This document shows positions 16,210-25,785 of a DNA stretch of 46,328 nucleotides, piece by piece (within the stretch, counting starts at the first letter, position 1; every line of letters begins with the position of its first letter). The stretch covers positions 1-46,328 of the forward strand of contig PMHH01000117.1 of the NCBI GenBank assembly GCA_003156595.1. Reading direction: 5' to 3'. Under the pieces are notes generated by a model, which had not been told where the DNA came from, did no database searches, and worked only from the letters and a program-made list of their open reading frames with translations. Made by a program: the position numbers and the translations under genes. This DNA comes from Acidimicrobiaceae bacterium (GTDB lineage: Bacteria; Actinomycetota; Acidimicrobiia; Acidimicrobiales; Palsa-688).

Positions 16210-17577
16210 GTGCCGAGCGCCAACCCCGAACTGCAACGACTCCGCAGCCACTTGGCCAGTGCCGGCGGCCGCCTGTATCTAGGGGCGACGTCAGCCGGGT
16301 TGGCTCTCGCGGAGCCCCAGCAGGCGGTACTGGTCCTTGGCCCGCCCCGATCCGGCAAGACCACCTCGGTCGCGGTTCCCAACCTGCTCGCCGCCCCCGG
16401 CCCGGTGATCGCCACCTCCACCAAACCGGATCTCTTGGCGGCGACCGTCGCGGCGCGCGCCGAGGTCGGGCGCTGCTGGCTGCTCGACCCGAGCGGCACC
16501 CTGCCGGTACCGGAGGGGGTGACCGGCGTGCGCTGGTCGCCGGTCGTCTCGGCTGCCACGTGGGACGAGTCTCTAGTCCTGGCCCGGGCCATGACGACCA
16601 CGGCCCGGCCCGCCGGCCGAACCGGGGAGTCCGCTCACTGGACCGAACGGGCGGAAGCGCTGCTCGCCCCGCTGCTGCACGCGGCCCATCTGGCCGGGTT
16701 CGGGATGGAAACGGTCGTGCGCTGGGTGCTCCGCCAGGATCTCAAACCGGCCCAGGCCGCGCTCGCCGCCAGCGGCGTGGATATCGCAACCGATGTGCTC
16801 GCCGGCCTAGCCGCCACCGATCCGCGTGAGCAATCGGGCATTTGGTCGAGCGCGGCGGGGATTCTCGCCGCCTACCGCTCCGACGCGGTCCTCGACAGCG
16901 CGGCGGCCCCCAACTTGGATCCCCGGGCGCTGATCCGGGGCCAGGACACCGTGTACATCTGTGCTCCCGCCCGCTACCAGGATTTGGTCGCCCCCATCGT
17001 GGTGGCGTTCCTCGAGCAAGCCCGGGCCGGCGCCTACGCAGTGTCCGCCACGGCCGCCCGCCCTCCCCCCGTCCCGCTCACGCTCGTCCTCGACGAGCTG
17101 GCCAACATCGCCCCCCTGCCCGACCTGCCGGCCATGGTCAGCGAGGGAGGCGGCCAGGGATTGCTCACGCTGGCCTGCTTGCAGGACCTGTCACAGGCCC
17201 GTCAACGATGGGGCCCGGCGGCCGACGGGTTCCTGTCCCTGTTCGGGACGAAACTGGTACTGCCCGGAATCGGAGACCTCGCCACCCTCGAGCTGGTTTC
17301 ACGCCTGGGCGGGGAGGTCGACGTACCGACCCGCAGCGTCAGCCGGCCGCCGTGGGGCTGGGCGCCCGGGACGGTCACCTGGTCGACTCACCGCCAGCGC
17401 CGGCTACCCGTGGAAGCGGTCAGCCAGCAACCGCCCGGCGGCGCCCTGGTCCTGGCGGGGGCCCGTCCGCCGGAGCACGTGGCGTTGCCCCCCTGGTGGG
17501 CCGTCACCCCATTCCGTGTCCGGACCGCCGCAGGTGTGGGGCTCGCCCAGGAGCGCGGACCCCGACCCTTGGGGTGA
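16210..17577 (+). CDS. VirD4/TraG-like ATPase (type IV coupling protein-like, TraM-recognition domain)
   Basis: Walker A VLGPPRSGKTTSVAVPNLL; Walker B LTLVLDELANIAPLPDLPAMVSEGGGQGLLTLACLQDLSQARQRWG; RBS AGGAGG before GTG 16210. Confidence 0.85.
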   Translation: MPSANPELQRLRSHLASAGGRLYLGATSAGLALAEPQQAVLVLGPPRSGKTTSVAVPNLLAAPGPVIATSTKPDLLAATVAARAEVGRCWLLDPSGTLPVPEGVTGVRWSPVVSAATWDESLVLARAMTTTARPAGRTGESAHWTERAEALLAPLLHAAHLAGFGMETVVRWVLRQDLKPAQAALAASGVDIATDVLAGLAATDPREQSGIWSSAAGILAAYRSDAVLDSAAAPNLDPRALIRGQDTVYICAPARYQDLVAPIVVAFLEQARAGAYAVSATAARPPPVPLTLVLDELANIAPLPDLPAMVSEGGGQGLLTLACLQDLSQARQRWGPAADGFLSLFGTKLVLPGIGDLATLELVSRLGGEVDVPTRSVSRPPWGWAPGTVTWSTHRQRRLPVEAVSQQPPGGALVLAGARPPEHVALPPWWAVTPFRVRTAAGVGLAQERGPRPLG

Positions 17578-17578
17578 G

Positions 17579-18418
17579 CTAAGAACCCGGGAGCTGGGTA
17601 GCCCCGAAGCAGGCGCCGGCGACCACGATCAGGGCCAGCGCGTCATGCCACCCGGGCCGGCGGGTCCGGGCCGCGATGAGGCCGGTGCCACCGCGAGCCG
17701 TGATGGCTTCGGCGAGTTCGCCGGCACGCCGCATCGACACCGCCAAGGCCGCCACCAGCAGGTCGACCGGCTCGTCGAGCAGTTGCTGCAACGTAGAACG
17801 ACCCGGACGAGGTGGGGCCGGGCGCAGTCGCCGAGCCGCGACCAAGGTGCGCATCTCGTCGACGAGGAGCGGCAAGCTCCGGACGCACAGAGCCACCGCC
17901 ACCGCGGCCTCGTCAACTGGCACCCGGATCCACCGCAGCGGACCGAGCAGGCGCGACACGGCGGGGGCGATCTCGCCGAGCGGCGTCGTCCACCCGACCA
18001 AGGCCGCGGCCAGCAGCAGAGCGACGCTGACGCCCACGAACCGGCAGTAGGCGTCGAGGCCACCGAAACCCAGGGTCACCCGGCCAACGCTCAGGTGCGG
18101 CGAATGGCCGGCCATCGAAGCCAGGCCGCCGCTGATCCCCAGCACAATCCAAAACCACCTCGGCGGGCGCGGCCAGGCGCCGCGGGGGATGTGCGCCATC
18201 GCAGCAGTGGCAAGCAGCAGCGCCACCACCAGCCCGATCGAGCCCCACGACGGGAAGTACGACAAGGTGATGCTCAGGGCCGCCACCGCCAACAACTTGG
18301 TGCCAGCCCACAACTGGTGGACCGGCGAATCGACCTTGATCTCCCGGAGGAGGGTGAGGCGAGCCGGGCGATGCTCGCGCTCGGTCCCGTCGCGCCGGCG
18401 GCGCGGTGCCGTCAACAC
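17579..18418 (-). CDS. ECF-type transporter energy-coupling (T) membrane component
   Basis: HQLWAGTKLLAVAALSITLSYFPSW; ALCVRSLPLLVDEMRTLVAARRLR; RRAGELAEAITARGGTG. Confidence 0.88.
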   Translation of the reverse strand: MLTAPRRRRDGTEREHRPARLTLLREIKVDSPVHQLWAGTKLLAVAALSITLSYFPSWGSIGLVVALLLATAAMAHIPRGAWPRPPRWFWIVLGISGGLASMAGHSPHLSVGRVTLGFGGLDAYCRFVGVSVALLLAAALVGWTTPLGEIAPAVSRLLGPLRWIRVPVDEAAVAVALCVRSLPLLVDEMRTLVAARRLRPAPPRPGRSTLQQLLDEPVDLLVAALAVSMRRAGELAEAITARGGTGLIAARTRRPGWHDALALIVVAGACFGATQLPGS

Positions 18419-20562
18419 GAGGCCACCGTTCGGGTTTCGTCGGCGACCACGAGGCCCCGCTCCAATCGGACGACCCGGTCGCAGACCCGGTCCATGCCCT
18501 CGAGGTCGTGCGAGATGACGACGATCGTCAGCCCGTGGCACAGCCTGAGGTCTGCCAGGAGGGCAACCAGGGCAGCCTGGCCCGGCTCGTCCAGTCCGGC
18601 CATGGGTTCGTCGAGCACGAGCACCTTCGGCCGGCGGGCCAGGATGCCGGCCAACGCCACCCGCCGTTGCTGGCCGCCGCTGAGCTGGTCAATGCGCCGT
18701 TCGCCGATCTGGGCCATGTCGAGGCCGACCGCGCTGAGGGCGGCACCGATCGCCTGGTCGTCGGACGCGCCGGCGGCGCGCATGTCGCGTGCGACGGTGG
18801 CCCGCTGCAGCTGCAGCCGGGCGTGCTGGAACGCCAGCCCGACCGATCCCACCTGACCAGCGACCGGCGAACCGCCCAGCAGGACCACCCCACGTGACGG
18901 ACGCAGGACCCCGGCCATGATCCAGGCCAGGGTGGACTTGCCCGATCCGTTTCCGCCGACGATCAGGACCCCCTCCTTGGCTTCGACGGTCAAGTCGATC
19001 CCGGCGAGAGCCGGTTGGGACCACGGCGATCCGGCCCCGTACACATGGTGCACGCCCCGGAGCTCCAGCCTGGAACCCGCTGCCGGGGACAAAGGGTCCC
19101 CCCCTCCCGCGCCATCGCCGCGATCGGGGCTGACAGCTTCATTGGTGTGGACGCTCGTCCCGACGTCGGCGCCGGCCCGGCCCTCATCGACGAGCCGCCC
19201 GGCCGCCAAACGGAATCTGCGGCCGGCGCGAGCCACCTCTTCGCGGCGGTGGGTGACATGGACGACGGTCATGCCCGTCCGTGCGGGCAGGTCGGCCAGG
19301 AGCGCGGTCAGTCGCTCGCGGCCGTCCGCGTCGACCATCGCGGTCGACTCGTCGGATATCAGCAGCCGAGGCTTGCGAGCGAGGGCGGCCGCTACCGCCA
19401 GGCGCTGCAGTTCACCGCCGGATAGGGTCGAGGTCTCGCGGTCCTCCATGCCGGGTAGCCCGACGGTGTGGAGCAACCCGGCCACGTCGACGCCACTGGC
19501 GTCGTGCAGCCCCCACACCACGTCGTCGGCCACTCGCACCCCGAGGATCTGGGTCTCGGGATGCTGCATGACCATCGCCGTGCCGCCCGGCTTTCCCAGG
19601 CCCGCGCCGCCAGGGCGCCGGACCTCCCCAGCCGTGGGGGGCCGGCCGGCCAGGACCCGGGCCAGGGTCGACTTGCCGGAACCGTTGTCACCGAGCAGGG
19701 CGACGATCTCGCCGGCGCCGACCTCGAGCGACACGCCGGCCAGGGCGTCGGACTCGGCACCCGGGTACCGGTAACCAACGCCGCACAGCTTCGCCGGCAC
19801 CGGTCCGACGGGCCCTCCGTCAGGTGGGAAGGCCAGACGGTCGGCAATGCGAATCCACTTCAGACGTTCCAGTACCGCGCCCAGGAGCCACCAGGCCAGG
19901 ACGGTAAACCAGACCGTCCCCAGAACCACGATCAAACCGACGCTCAGCCACCAATCGCGAAGCGAGTCCGCCACGACGTGGTCTGCCCACCGGGCTCCTC
20001 CGCCCGGGCTGGGAATTTGGCGGCCGATCCACCGGACCACCGCGCCGAGGCCGGGGACGCCGCGGAGCAGGTTGGCCAAACTATGCCAGGCGCTGTCCAA
20101 TCCGGTCCCGAACTTTCGCAGCCCGTCCCAGCTGTTGCGGATCTGCTCGATAGTCAACTTCCGCAGGGCGCTGAACACCGCGAGGAGCCCCACGCTCACC
20201 GCGGCCAACGCCGGAGCGATCAGGGCCGTGGCCGCGAGGACGGCCGCGAAGGGCCAGCCCCGACGCCGGGCCGTGCCGACCAGGCCTCCGACGATGGCGC
20301 ACTCGACCACGTTGGACACCGTCCCAGTGCCGGCCACCAGGAAGCTGACCACCGACGCCGCGAAGGCGGCGGCAGCCAAGGCCCGGAACCGGTGGCGGTG
20401 GGCAACGACGCCAAGGGGAACGACGGCCAGGGCCGCTACCGGCCCGAGATGCGGGAGAAACCAGCCAATCACGGTCAGGGCCACGCTGACCCCCGCCATT
20501 ACGGCCGCGGTCGCGAGCTCGATCGGCCGCAGAGGCCCGGTGGCGCGGGGCTCTTCCGGCAT
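18412..20562 (-). CDS. Fused N-terminal membrane domain plus two ABC ATPase domains (ECF-type; Rv2326c-like architecture)
   Basis: N-terminal TM segments, then two Walker A (GDNGSGKSTLARVLAG, GGNGSGKSTLAWIMAG) and two signatures (STLSGGELQRLA, QLSGGQQRRVALAG). Confidence 0.9.
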   Translation of the reverse strand: MPEEPRATGPLRPIELATAAVMAGVSVALTVIGWFLPHLGPVAALAVVPLGVVAHRHRFRALAAAAFAASVVSFLVAGTGTVSNVVECAIVGGLVGTARRRGWPFAAVLAATALIAPALAAVSVGLLAVFSALRKLTIEQIRNSWDGLRKFGTGLDSAWHSLANLLRGVPGLGAVVRWIGRQIPSPGGGARWADHVVADSLRDWWLSVGLIVVLGTVWFTVLAWWLLGAVLERLKWIRIADRLAFPPDGGPVGPVPAKLCGVGYRYPGAESDALAGVSLEVGAGEIVALLGDNGSGKSTLARVLAGRPPTAGEVRRPGGAGLGKPGGTAMVMQHPETQILGVRVADDVVWGLHDASGVDVAGLLHTVGLPGMEDRETSTLSGGELQRLAVAAALARKPRLLISDESTAMVDADGRERLTALLADLPARTGMTVVHVTHRREEVARAGRRFRLAAGRLVDEGRAGADVGTSVHTNEAVSPDRGDGAGGGDPLSPAAGSRLELRGVHHVYGAGSPWSQPALAGIDLTVEAKEGVLIVGGNGSGKSTLAWIMAGVLRPSRGVVLLGGSPVAGQVGSVGLAFQHARLQLQRATVARDMRAAGASDDQAIGAALSAVGLDMAQIGERRIDQLSGGQQRRVALAGILARRPKVLVLDEPMAGLDEPGQAALVALLADLRLCHGLTIVVISHDLEGMDRVCDRVVRLERGLVVADETRTVASC

Positions 20563-20628
20563 CGCCACAGCCTGCCACCCTGCGCCCGGACGCGTGGTGC
20601 GGCCCTGGCGCTGTGCCAACATACGAAG

Positions 20629-21354
20629 ATGGCGTCAGTCACGTTCCTCGGTACCGGTAACTTCCTGGCGCCGGGCCGGTATTGGAACAGCTTCGTCATC
20701 GACCGCACCGTGCTGGTGGAACCGTCGCCGACGGCCTTGCCCCACCTGCGGCGCAGCGGGCTGGCGGTCGCAGACCTCGACGCCGTCGTCATCTCCCACT
20801 TCCACCCGGACCACACCTTCGGTTGGCCGTTCCTTCTGCTCGAGATCATCCGCACCCGAGCCGCCGACCGCCCGCTCTACATAGTGGGCCCGCCGAACCT
20901 CGAGGGATTCCTGGCCGACATGATGGCGCTGGGCTCCGTTTCCGGCATCGTGGCTGACGCCCAGCGTCGTTTCGACATGCGCTACGTGGAGGTGGACGGT
21001 ATGTGGCAGGAAGCCGGCCCGGTCCGGTTCCGCGCCGTCGAGGTCGACCACGTTCCCCACTTGCGTTGCTTCGGGTACCTCTTCGATCGCGACGGACACA
21101 CCATCGGATATTCGGGCGACACCCGCCCGTGCCCGGGGCTCGAGGAGCTGGCCGGGGCGTCCGATGTCCTCGTCCTGGAATGCAACGGTCCCCATCCGCC
21201 TCCGGTCACGCATATGGACCTCGACAGCGTGGGTGCCCTGCGAGACCGGTTTCCCGGGGTCCCGTTCGTCCTCACCCACCTGGGCGAGGGCATCGACGCC
21301 ACCGACTTGGCGGACGTCGTCATCCCCGACGACTTCGAAACCCTGACGCTGTAG
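20629..21354 (+). CDS. MBL-fold metallo-hydrolase
   Basis: VTFLGTGNF; VVISHFHPDHTFG; IGYSGDTRP; FVLTHLGEG. Confidence 0.93.
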   Translation: MASVTFLGTGNFLAPGRYWNSFVIDRTVLVEPSPTALPHLRRSGLAVADLDAVVISHFHPDHTFGWPFLLLEIIRTRAADRPLYIVGPPNLEGFLADMMALGSVSGIVADAQRRFDMRYVEVDGMWQEAGPVRFRAVEVDHVPHLRCFGYLFDRDGHTIGYSGDTRPCPGLEELAGASDVLVLECNGPHPPPVTHMDLDSVGALRDRFPGVPFVLTHLGEGIDATDLADVVIPDDFETLTL

Positions 21355-21363
21355 CTCTCGCGG

Positions 21364-21903
21364 TCAGTTGGACGCCGAGGTCGCGCTGGTCGGGCGCACC
21401 CGGAGGCTGATGTCGTTGCAGGCCTCGCACACTGTCTCGGGGATGATCCCAGCGCGCATGAGTAAGCCGAACACCTTGCACCCCATGCAGTACCCGAACA
21501 CCGACTCCAGGGTGGCGGCCACGATCAGGAGGCCGAGCACAATATAGGCGGCGCCACGCAGCCCGAAGCCGAGGGCCAGCACGGCCGCGGTGACCGAGAA
21601 GGCAACCCCCATGCCCTGGGCGAAACGCTTCGGCGGACCGGGCACCGGCCGCGGTGCAGCCCCCAACAACGGCGTCAGGACCCGCACCGACAGCTGACCC
21701 AGAGGGCTGAGTGTCGGCCCGCTGAGCACCCGGGCTACGAAGCCGTAGGCCAGCGGGATGGTGAGCCAGGGCTGATCGAAAATGATGGTGGCGGCGGCCA
21801 ACAGCACCACGCCGCCGGCGACGATGCGCGCCGAGATCTCGTTGACCGGGTTGGGGAAGGAGAACACCCGTCGGTATTGGGAGGGAAATCCGACCATGTG
21901 CAT
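21364..21903 (-). CDS. DUF4395 membrane protein
   Basis: NPVNEISARIVAGGVVLLAAATI...PKRFAQGMGVAFS...FGYCMGCKVFGLLMRAGIIP. Confidence 0.88.
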   Translation of the reverse strand: MHMVGFPSQYRRVFSFPNPVNEISARIVAGGVVLLAAATIIFDQPWLTIPLAYGFVARVLSGPTLSPLGQLSVRVLTPLLGAAPRPVPGPPKRFAQGMGVAFSVTAAVLALGFGLRGAAYIVLGLLIVAATLESVFGYCMGCKVFGLLMRAGIIPETVCEACNDISLRVRPTSATSASN

Positions 21904-21924
21904 CAGCTTAGGCGGTTTGTACCC

Positions 21925-24900
21925 CTAACGGAAGTCCCGGGAGCGAAGCTCGCCGCCGGGCCGGCGCCCGGGGCCACCAGCAGAGTCCGGTCGTAATGAC
22001 AGGGGACGAATCCGTTCCGCCACCACGTTGATGACCGTCTCCACCCGCTCCAGGCGCCCGTCGATGACGAGAGCCGGGCTGGCCCGGGCGACCCGGCGGT
22101 AACGGGCCCACGCCCCGGCCGAGCAGATCACGTTGATCAGGCCGGTCTCGTCCTCCAGGTTGATAAACGTGACCCCCTGCGCAGTCGCCGGCCGCTGCCG
22201 GTGGGTGACGACCCCCGCGACGGTCACCCGCTCCCCTGCCGGGACATTGACCAACCCGGCTGCGGTGACCACCCCCGCCGCAGCCAGCGCGGCCCGGACG
22301 AACTCGGTCGGGTAGCTGTCAGGGGACAGCCCGGTGGCCCACAGGTCGGCCTGGTTGGTCTCCGACGCGTCCATGCCCGGCAGGGGCGGGGCGTCGGCCC
22401 CGGTGACCAGGCCCCCCAACCGGGCTTGCCGGGCCAGGCCGGCGGGCCGGGCCGGCCGTCCTCGATCCGGATTGTGATCAGTAGTGGGCCGTATATGGTC
22501 CCCTACTGATCGAAATCCGTCGTCAGGCGCCGGCCCCGCCCCCGCGGCGGCCACGGCGCCGGCACTCCACAGAGCGCCCCGGCGGGTCAGCCCGAAGCAA
22601 CCGAAGGCCCCCGCGGTGGCCAGCGCCTCTGCTTGGGCAGCCGTGATCCCGGTCCGGCGCACCACGTCCTCCATGTCGCGGTAAGGCCGGCCCGCGACGA
22701 TCCGTTCCGCGAGGGTGTCGCCCACCCCCCGCACGTACGAGATGCCCATGCGCACCGCCGCGTTGCCGGCGCCGGCCTCGCCCGGCTCGAGCACCGACTT
22801 CGCCCCGCTCGCATTCACGGAAGGCCGGCGTACCACCACCCCGTGCCGGCGGGCGTCGGCCACGATCGTCTGCGGCGACCAGAAGCCCATGGGCTGCCCA
22901 TCCAAAAGCCCGGCGCAGAACGCCGCCGGGTAGTGGTACTTCAGCCACGCCGACGAGTACACCAGGTAGGCGAAGCTCACCGAGTGGCTCTCGGGGAACC
23001 CGAAGTTGGCGAACGCCACCAGCTTGTTGTAGATCGCATCCGCCACCGCACCCACGATCCCCCGCTCGGCCATCCCCGCGTACAGCCGGGCCCGCAGCTG
23101 CTCCATCTTCTCCACGCTGCGCTTGGAGCCCATGGCCTGGCGCAGCCGGTCCGACTCGGCCGGGGTGAAGCCGGCTACGTCGATGGCCATCTGCATCAGC
23201 TGCTCCTGGAACAACGGCACCCCGAGCGTCTTGGCCAGGCTGCGCTCCAACAGCGGGTGCAGGTACGTCACCGGCTCGGCCCCGTTGCGCCGGCGGATGT
23301 AGGGATGCACCGACCCGCCCTGGATGGGCCCGGGCCGGATCAACGCCACCTCCACCACCAGGTCATAAAACGTGCGGGGCTTGAGCCGGGGCAGGGTGGC
23401 CATCTGGGCCCGGCTCTCCACCTGGAACACCCCCACCGAGTCGGCCCGTGACAACATCTCGTACACCGCCGGCTCCTGCTCCAGCCGGGCCAGGTCCACC
23501 TCCACCCCGTGGAACGCCCGCACGTGGTCGACCGTGGCGTGCAACACGGTCAGCATCCCCAGCCCGAGCAGATCGAACTTGACCAGCCCGGCTGCGGCGC
23601 AGTCGTCCTTGTCCCATTGCAGGACGCTGCGGTCCGCCATGCGGGCCCATTCCACCGGGCACACCTCGGCCACGGGCCGGTCGCAGAGCACCATGCCCCC
23701 CGAGTGGATGCCGAGGTGTCGGGGAAAATGTTGGACCTCGCCGGCCAGGCTCATCACCGCATCGGGGATCTCGTGGTCAGCCAGGGCCGCAGTAGCCGAG
23801 AGTGGCCCCCAGCCGTCAACTTGCTTGGACCAGGCGTCGAGCTGGCCGGGAGCGGCGCCCAGGGCTTTGCCCATGTCCCGCACTGCGGAACGGGGCCGGT
23901 AGGTGATCACGTTGGCCACCTGCGCCGCGCACCCCCGCCCGTAGCGGCGGTACACGTACTGGATCACCTCCTCCCGCCGGCCGCTCTCGATGTCCACGTC
24001 GATGTCCGGCGGGCCGTCACGCTCGGGGGAAAGGAACCGCTCGAAGAGCAGGCCGAGGTCCACGGCGTCGGCGTTGGTGATCCCGAGCGCATAACACACC
24101 GCCGAATTCGCCGCCGACCCCCTCCCTTGGCAGTAGATGTCGTGCGCCCGGCAGAACTCCACGATGTCGGTCACGATGAGGAAGTAGCCGGCAAAGCCGA
24201 GCTGGTCGATCAGGTCCAGCTCGTAGTCGATCTGGGGCCACGCCCGGGGATGACGGGCGGCGTGACGCGGCCCGTAGCGGCGGATGGCGCCCCCCTCGGT
24301 CAGATGTCGCAGCCAGCTCATCTCGCTGTGCCCTTCGGGGGTGGGCCACGGCGGCAGGTTGGGCGCCACCAGAGCCAGGTCGAAAGCGCAGTCCCGGCCG
24401 AGGGCCGCGGCCCGTTCCACCACGCCGGGGTAGCGGGCAAAACGACGGGCTTGTTCACCCCCGCCCCGCAAGTGGGCGGCCGCCGCCGCGGGTAGCCACC
24501 CGTCGATGTCGTCCAGGCTGCGCCGGGCCCGCACCGCAGCCAGGGCTGTGGCGAGCGGCCGGCGGGAGGGGTGGTGGTAGTGGACGTTGTTGGTGGCAAC
24601 GATCTCGGCGGAGGAACGGTCAGCGAGGGCGACGAGGGCGTCGTTGCGGGCCGAGTCGAGAGGGTCGCCGTGATCCCACAACTCCACGACCACGTTGGCC
24701 GGACCGAAGCTGACCTGCAGGCGGCGCAGCTCGGCGGCGGCCCGGGCCGGCCCGTGGGCAATCAGAGCCGCGGGGACGATCCCCTTGCGGCACCCGGTTA
24801 GCACCACCCAGTGGTCGGCACTGGTGGCCGCGGCCGGCCCCACCGTGATGCCGGACTGCTCGCCCGCGGCGGCCAGGTCCGGGAGCGCCCCGGCCCCGAT

Positions 24901-25482
24901 GACGGCGAGGGTCTCGAGATCCACCCAGGGCCGCCCTTTTTCCCGACCGGAAAGATGGGCCACCGACAGGGCTCGGCACAACCGGGTGTAGCCAATGGGG
25001 TCACGGGCCAGGATCAGGAGGTGGGTGCCCTCCGGGTCGGCCACTCCGTTCTGCGGGCAGGTCAGCCCGAGGGAGAGCTCGGTGCCGAACACCGTCGGCA
25101 TCCCCACGGCCCGGGCCGCCTCGGCGAAGCGGACCACCCCGTACATGCCGTCGTGGTCGGTGATCGCCAGCGCTTCCAGGCCCAGGCGGGCCGCCTCCTC
25201 GACCAGCTCCTCGGGGTGGGACGCCCCGTCGAGGAAGCTGAAGTTGGAGTGGCAGTGCAGCTCGGCGTAGGGCACGCCGGCGCCGGCCCGCCGGGGGGCG
25301 AGATCTGCGGGGGGCCGGTAGGGGGCCCGCTTGTACGACCAGGCCGGGCTGTCTCCCCCGTCACCCTGCGAAGGGAACGGCCGGGCGCGGCCGTCCGTCC
25401 CGGGGCGGCCAGTGGTCCCGGGGCGGTCGGACAGGGCCGCCTCCAGGTCCCGCCATGGCACCGGCGGGTTGTCGTAGCCCAT
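21925..25482 (-). CDS. dnaE2: Error-prone DNA polymerase DnaE2 (ImuC)
   Basis: PHP domain YAELHCHSNFSFLDGASHPEEL; C-family core GRGSAANSAVCYALGIT...DIDVDIESGRREEVIQYVYRRYGR; OB-fold near C-terminus. Confidence 0.96.
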   Translation of the reverse strand: MGYDNPPVPWRDLEAALSDRPGTTGRPGTDGRARPFPSQGDGGDSPAWSYKRAPYRPPADLAPRRAGAGVPYAELHCHSNFSFLDGASHPEELVEEAARLGLEALAITDHDGMYGVVRFAEAARAVGMPTVFGTELSLGLTCPQNGVADPEGTHLLILARDPIGYTRLCRALSVAHLSGREKGRPWVDLETLAVIGAGALPDLAAAGEQSGITVGPAAATSADHWVVLTGCRKGIVPAALIAHGPARAAAELRRLQVSFGPANVVVELWDHGDPLDSARNDALVALADRSSAEIVATNNVHYHHPSRRPLATALAAVRARRSLDDIDGWLPAAAAAHLRGGGEQARRFARYPGVVERAAALGRDCAFDLALVAPNLPPWPTPEGHSEMSWLRHLTEGGAIRRYGPRHAARHPRAWPQIDYELDLIDQLGFAGYFLIVTDIVEFCRAHDIYCQGRGSAANSAVCYALGITNADAVDLGLLFERFLSPERDGPPDIDVDIESGRREEVIQYVYRRYGRGCAAQVANVITYRPRSAVRDMGKALGAAPGQLDAWSKQVDGWGPLSATAALADHEIPDAVMSLAGEVQHFPRHLGIHSGGMVLCDRPVAEVCPVEWARMADRSVLQWDKDDCAAAGLVKFDLLGLGMLTVLHATVDHVRAFHGVEVDLARLEQEPAVYEMLSRADSVGVFQVESRAQMATLPRLKPRTFYDLVVEVALIRPGPIQGGSVHPYIRRRNGAEPVTYLHPLLERSLAKTLGVPLFQEQLMQMAIDVAGFTPAESDRLRQAMGSKRSVEKMEQLRARLYAGMAERGIVGAVADAIYNKLVAFANFGFPESHSVSFAYLVYSSAWLKYHYPAAFCAGLLDGQPMGFWSPQTIVADARRHGVVVRRPSVNASGAKSVLEPGEAGAGNAAVRMGISYVRGVGDTLAERIVAGRPYRDMEDVVRRTGITAAQAEALATAGAFGCFGLTRRGALWSAGAVAAAGAGPAPDDGFRSVGDHIRPTTDHNPDRGRPARPAGLARQARLGGLVTGADAPPLPGMDASETNQADLWATGLSPDSYPTEFVRAALAAAGVVTAAGLVNVPAGERVTVAGVVTHRQRPATAQGVTFINLEDETGLINVICSAGAWARYRRVARASPALVIDGRLERVETVINVVAERIRPLSLRPDSAGGPGRRPGGELRSRDFR

Positions 25483-25495
25483 GTGGCCTACGTTA

Positions 25496-25511
25496 TCGAA
25501 CACCTGTTCGA
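25496..25511. promoter_or_regulatory. SOS/LexA box TCGAACACCTGTTCGA upstream of dnaE2
   Basis: Perfect TCGAAC-N4-GTTCGA, 14 bp upstream of ATG 25482. Confidence 0.9.
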
Positions 25512-25586
25512 TTCGCTAGAGGTGCGATCTCGCGGGGGGTTCGGTCGCGGGCCGGCAGCGGCAGGCCGGGCAGCGGGACCGGTGCC

Positions 25587-25632
25587 GGCAGGATGCTGCT
25601 CCGCACTTACATGAACGGAGCAGCATCCTGCC
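25587..25632. repeat. 17-bp perfect inverted repeat, 12-nt loop (GGCAGGATGCTGCTCCG / CGGAGCAGCATCCTGCC)
   Basis: Arms 25587-25603 and 25616-25632 are exact reverse complements; loop cacttacatgaa. Confidence 0.95.
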
Positions 25633-25785
25633 ATGCCCGCCCCGCTACCCCACTCACGCCAGCCGCTGCCCACCTCGTCACTTAGGTCACTCTGACTGAG
25701 CGGGAAACGGCGGGATGTGGGCGATCTCGGTCTATCGAGTACGGGTACGAGCCAGCGGGGCGAGGGTCGCGCCGGTCCTGACCGC

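Noticed and set aside
19468-20628. Upstream extension of the MBL-fold ORF
   Set aside because: Antisense to the ABC transporter; protein begins at ATG 20629.
24811-25614. Plus-strand ORFs opposite dnaE2 (including 22633-23451 and 23509-24495)
   Set aside because: Non-coding composition and fully antisense to dnaE2.
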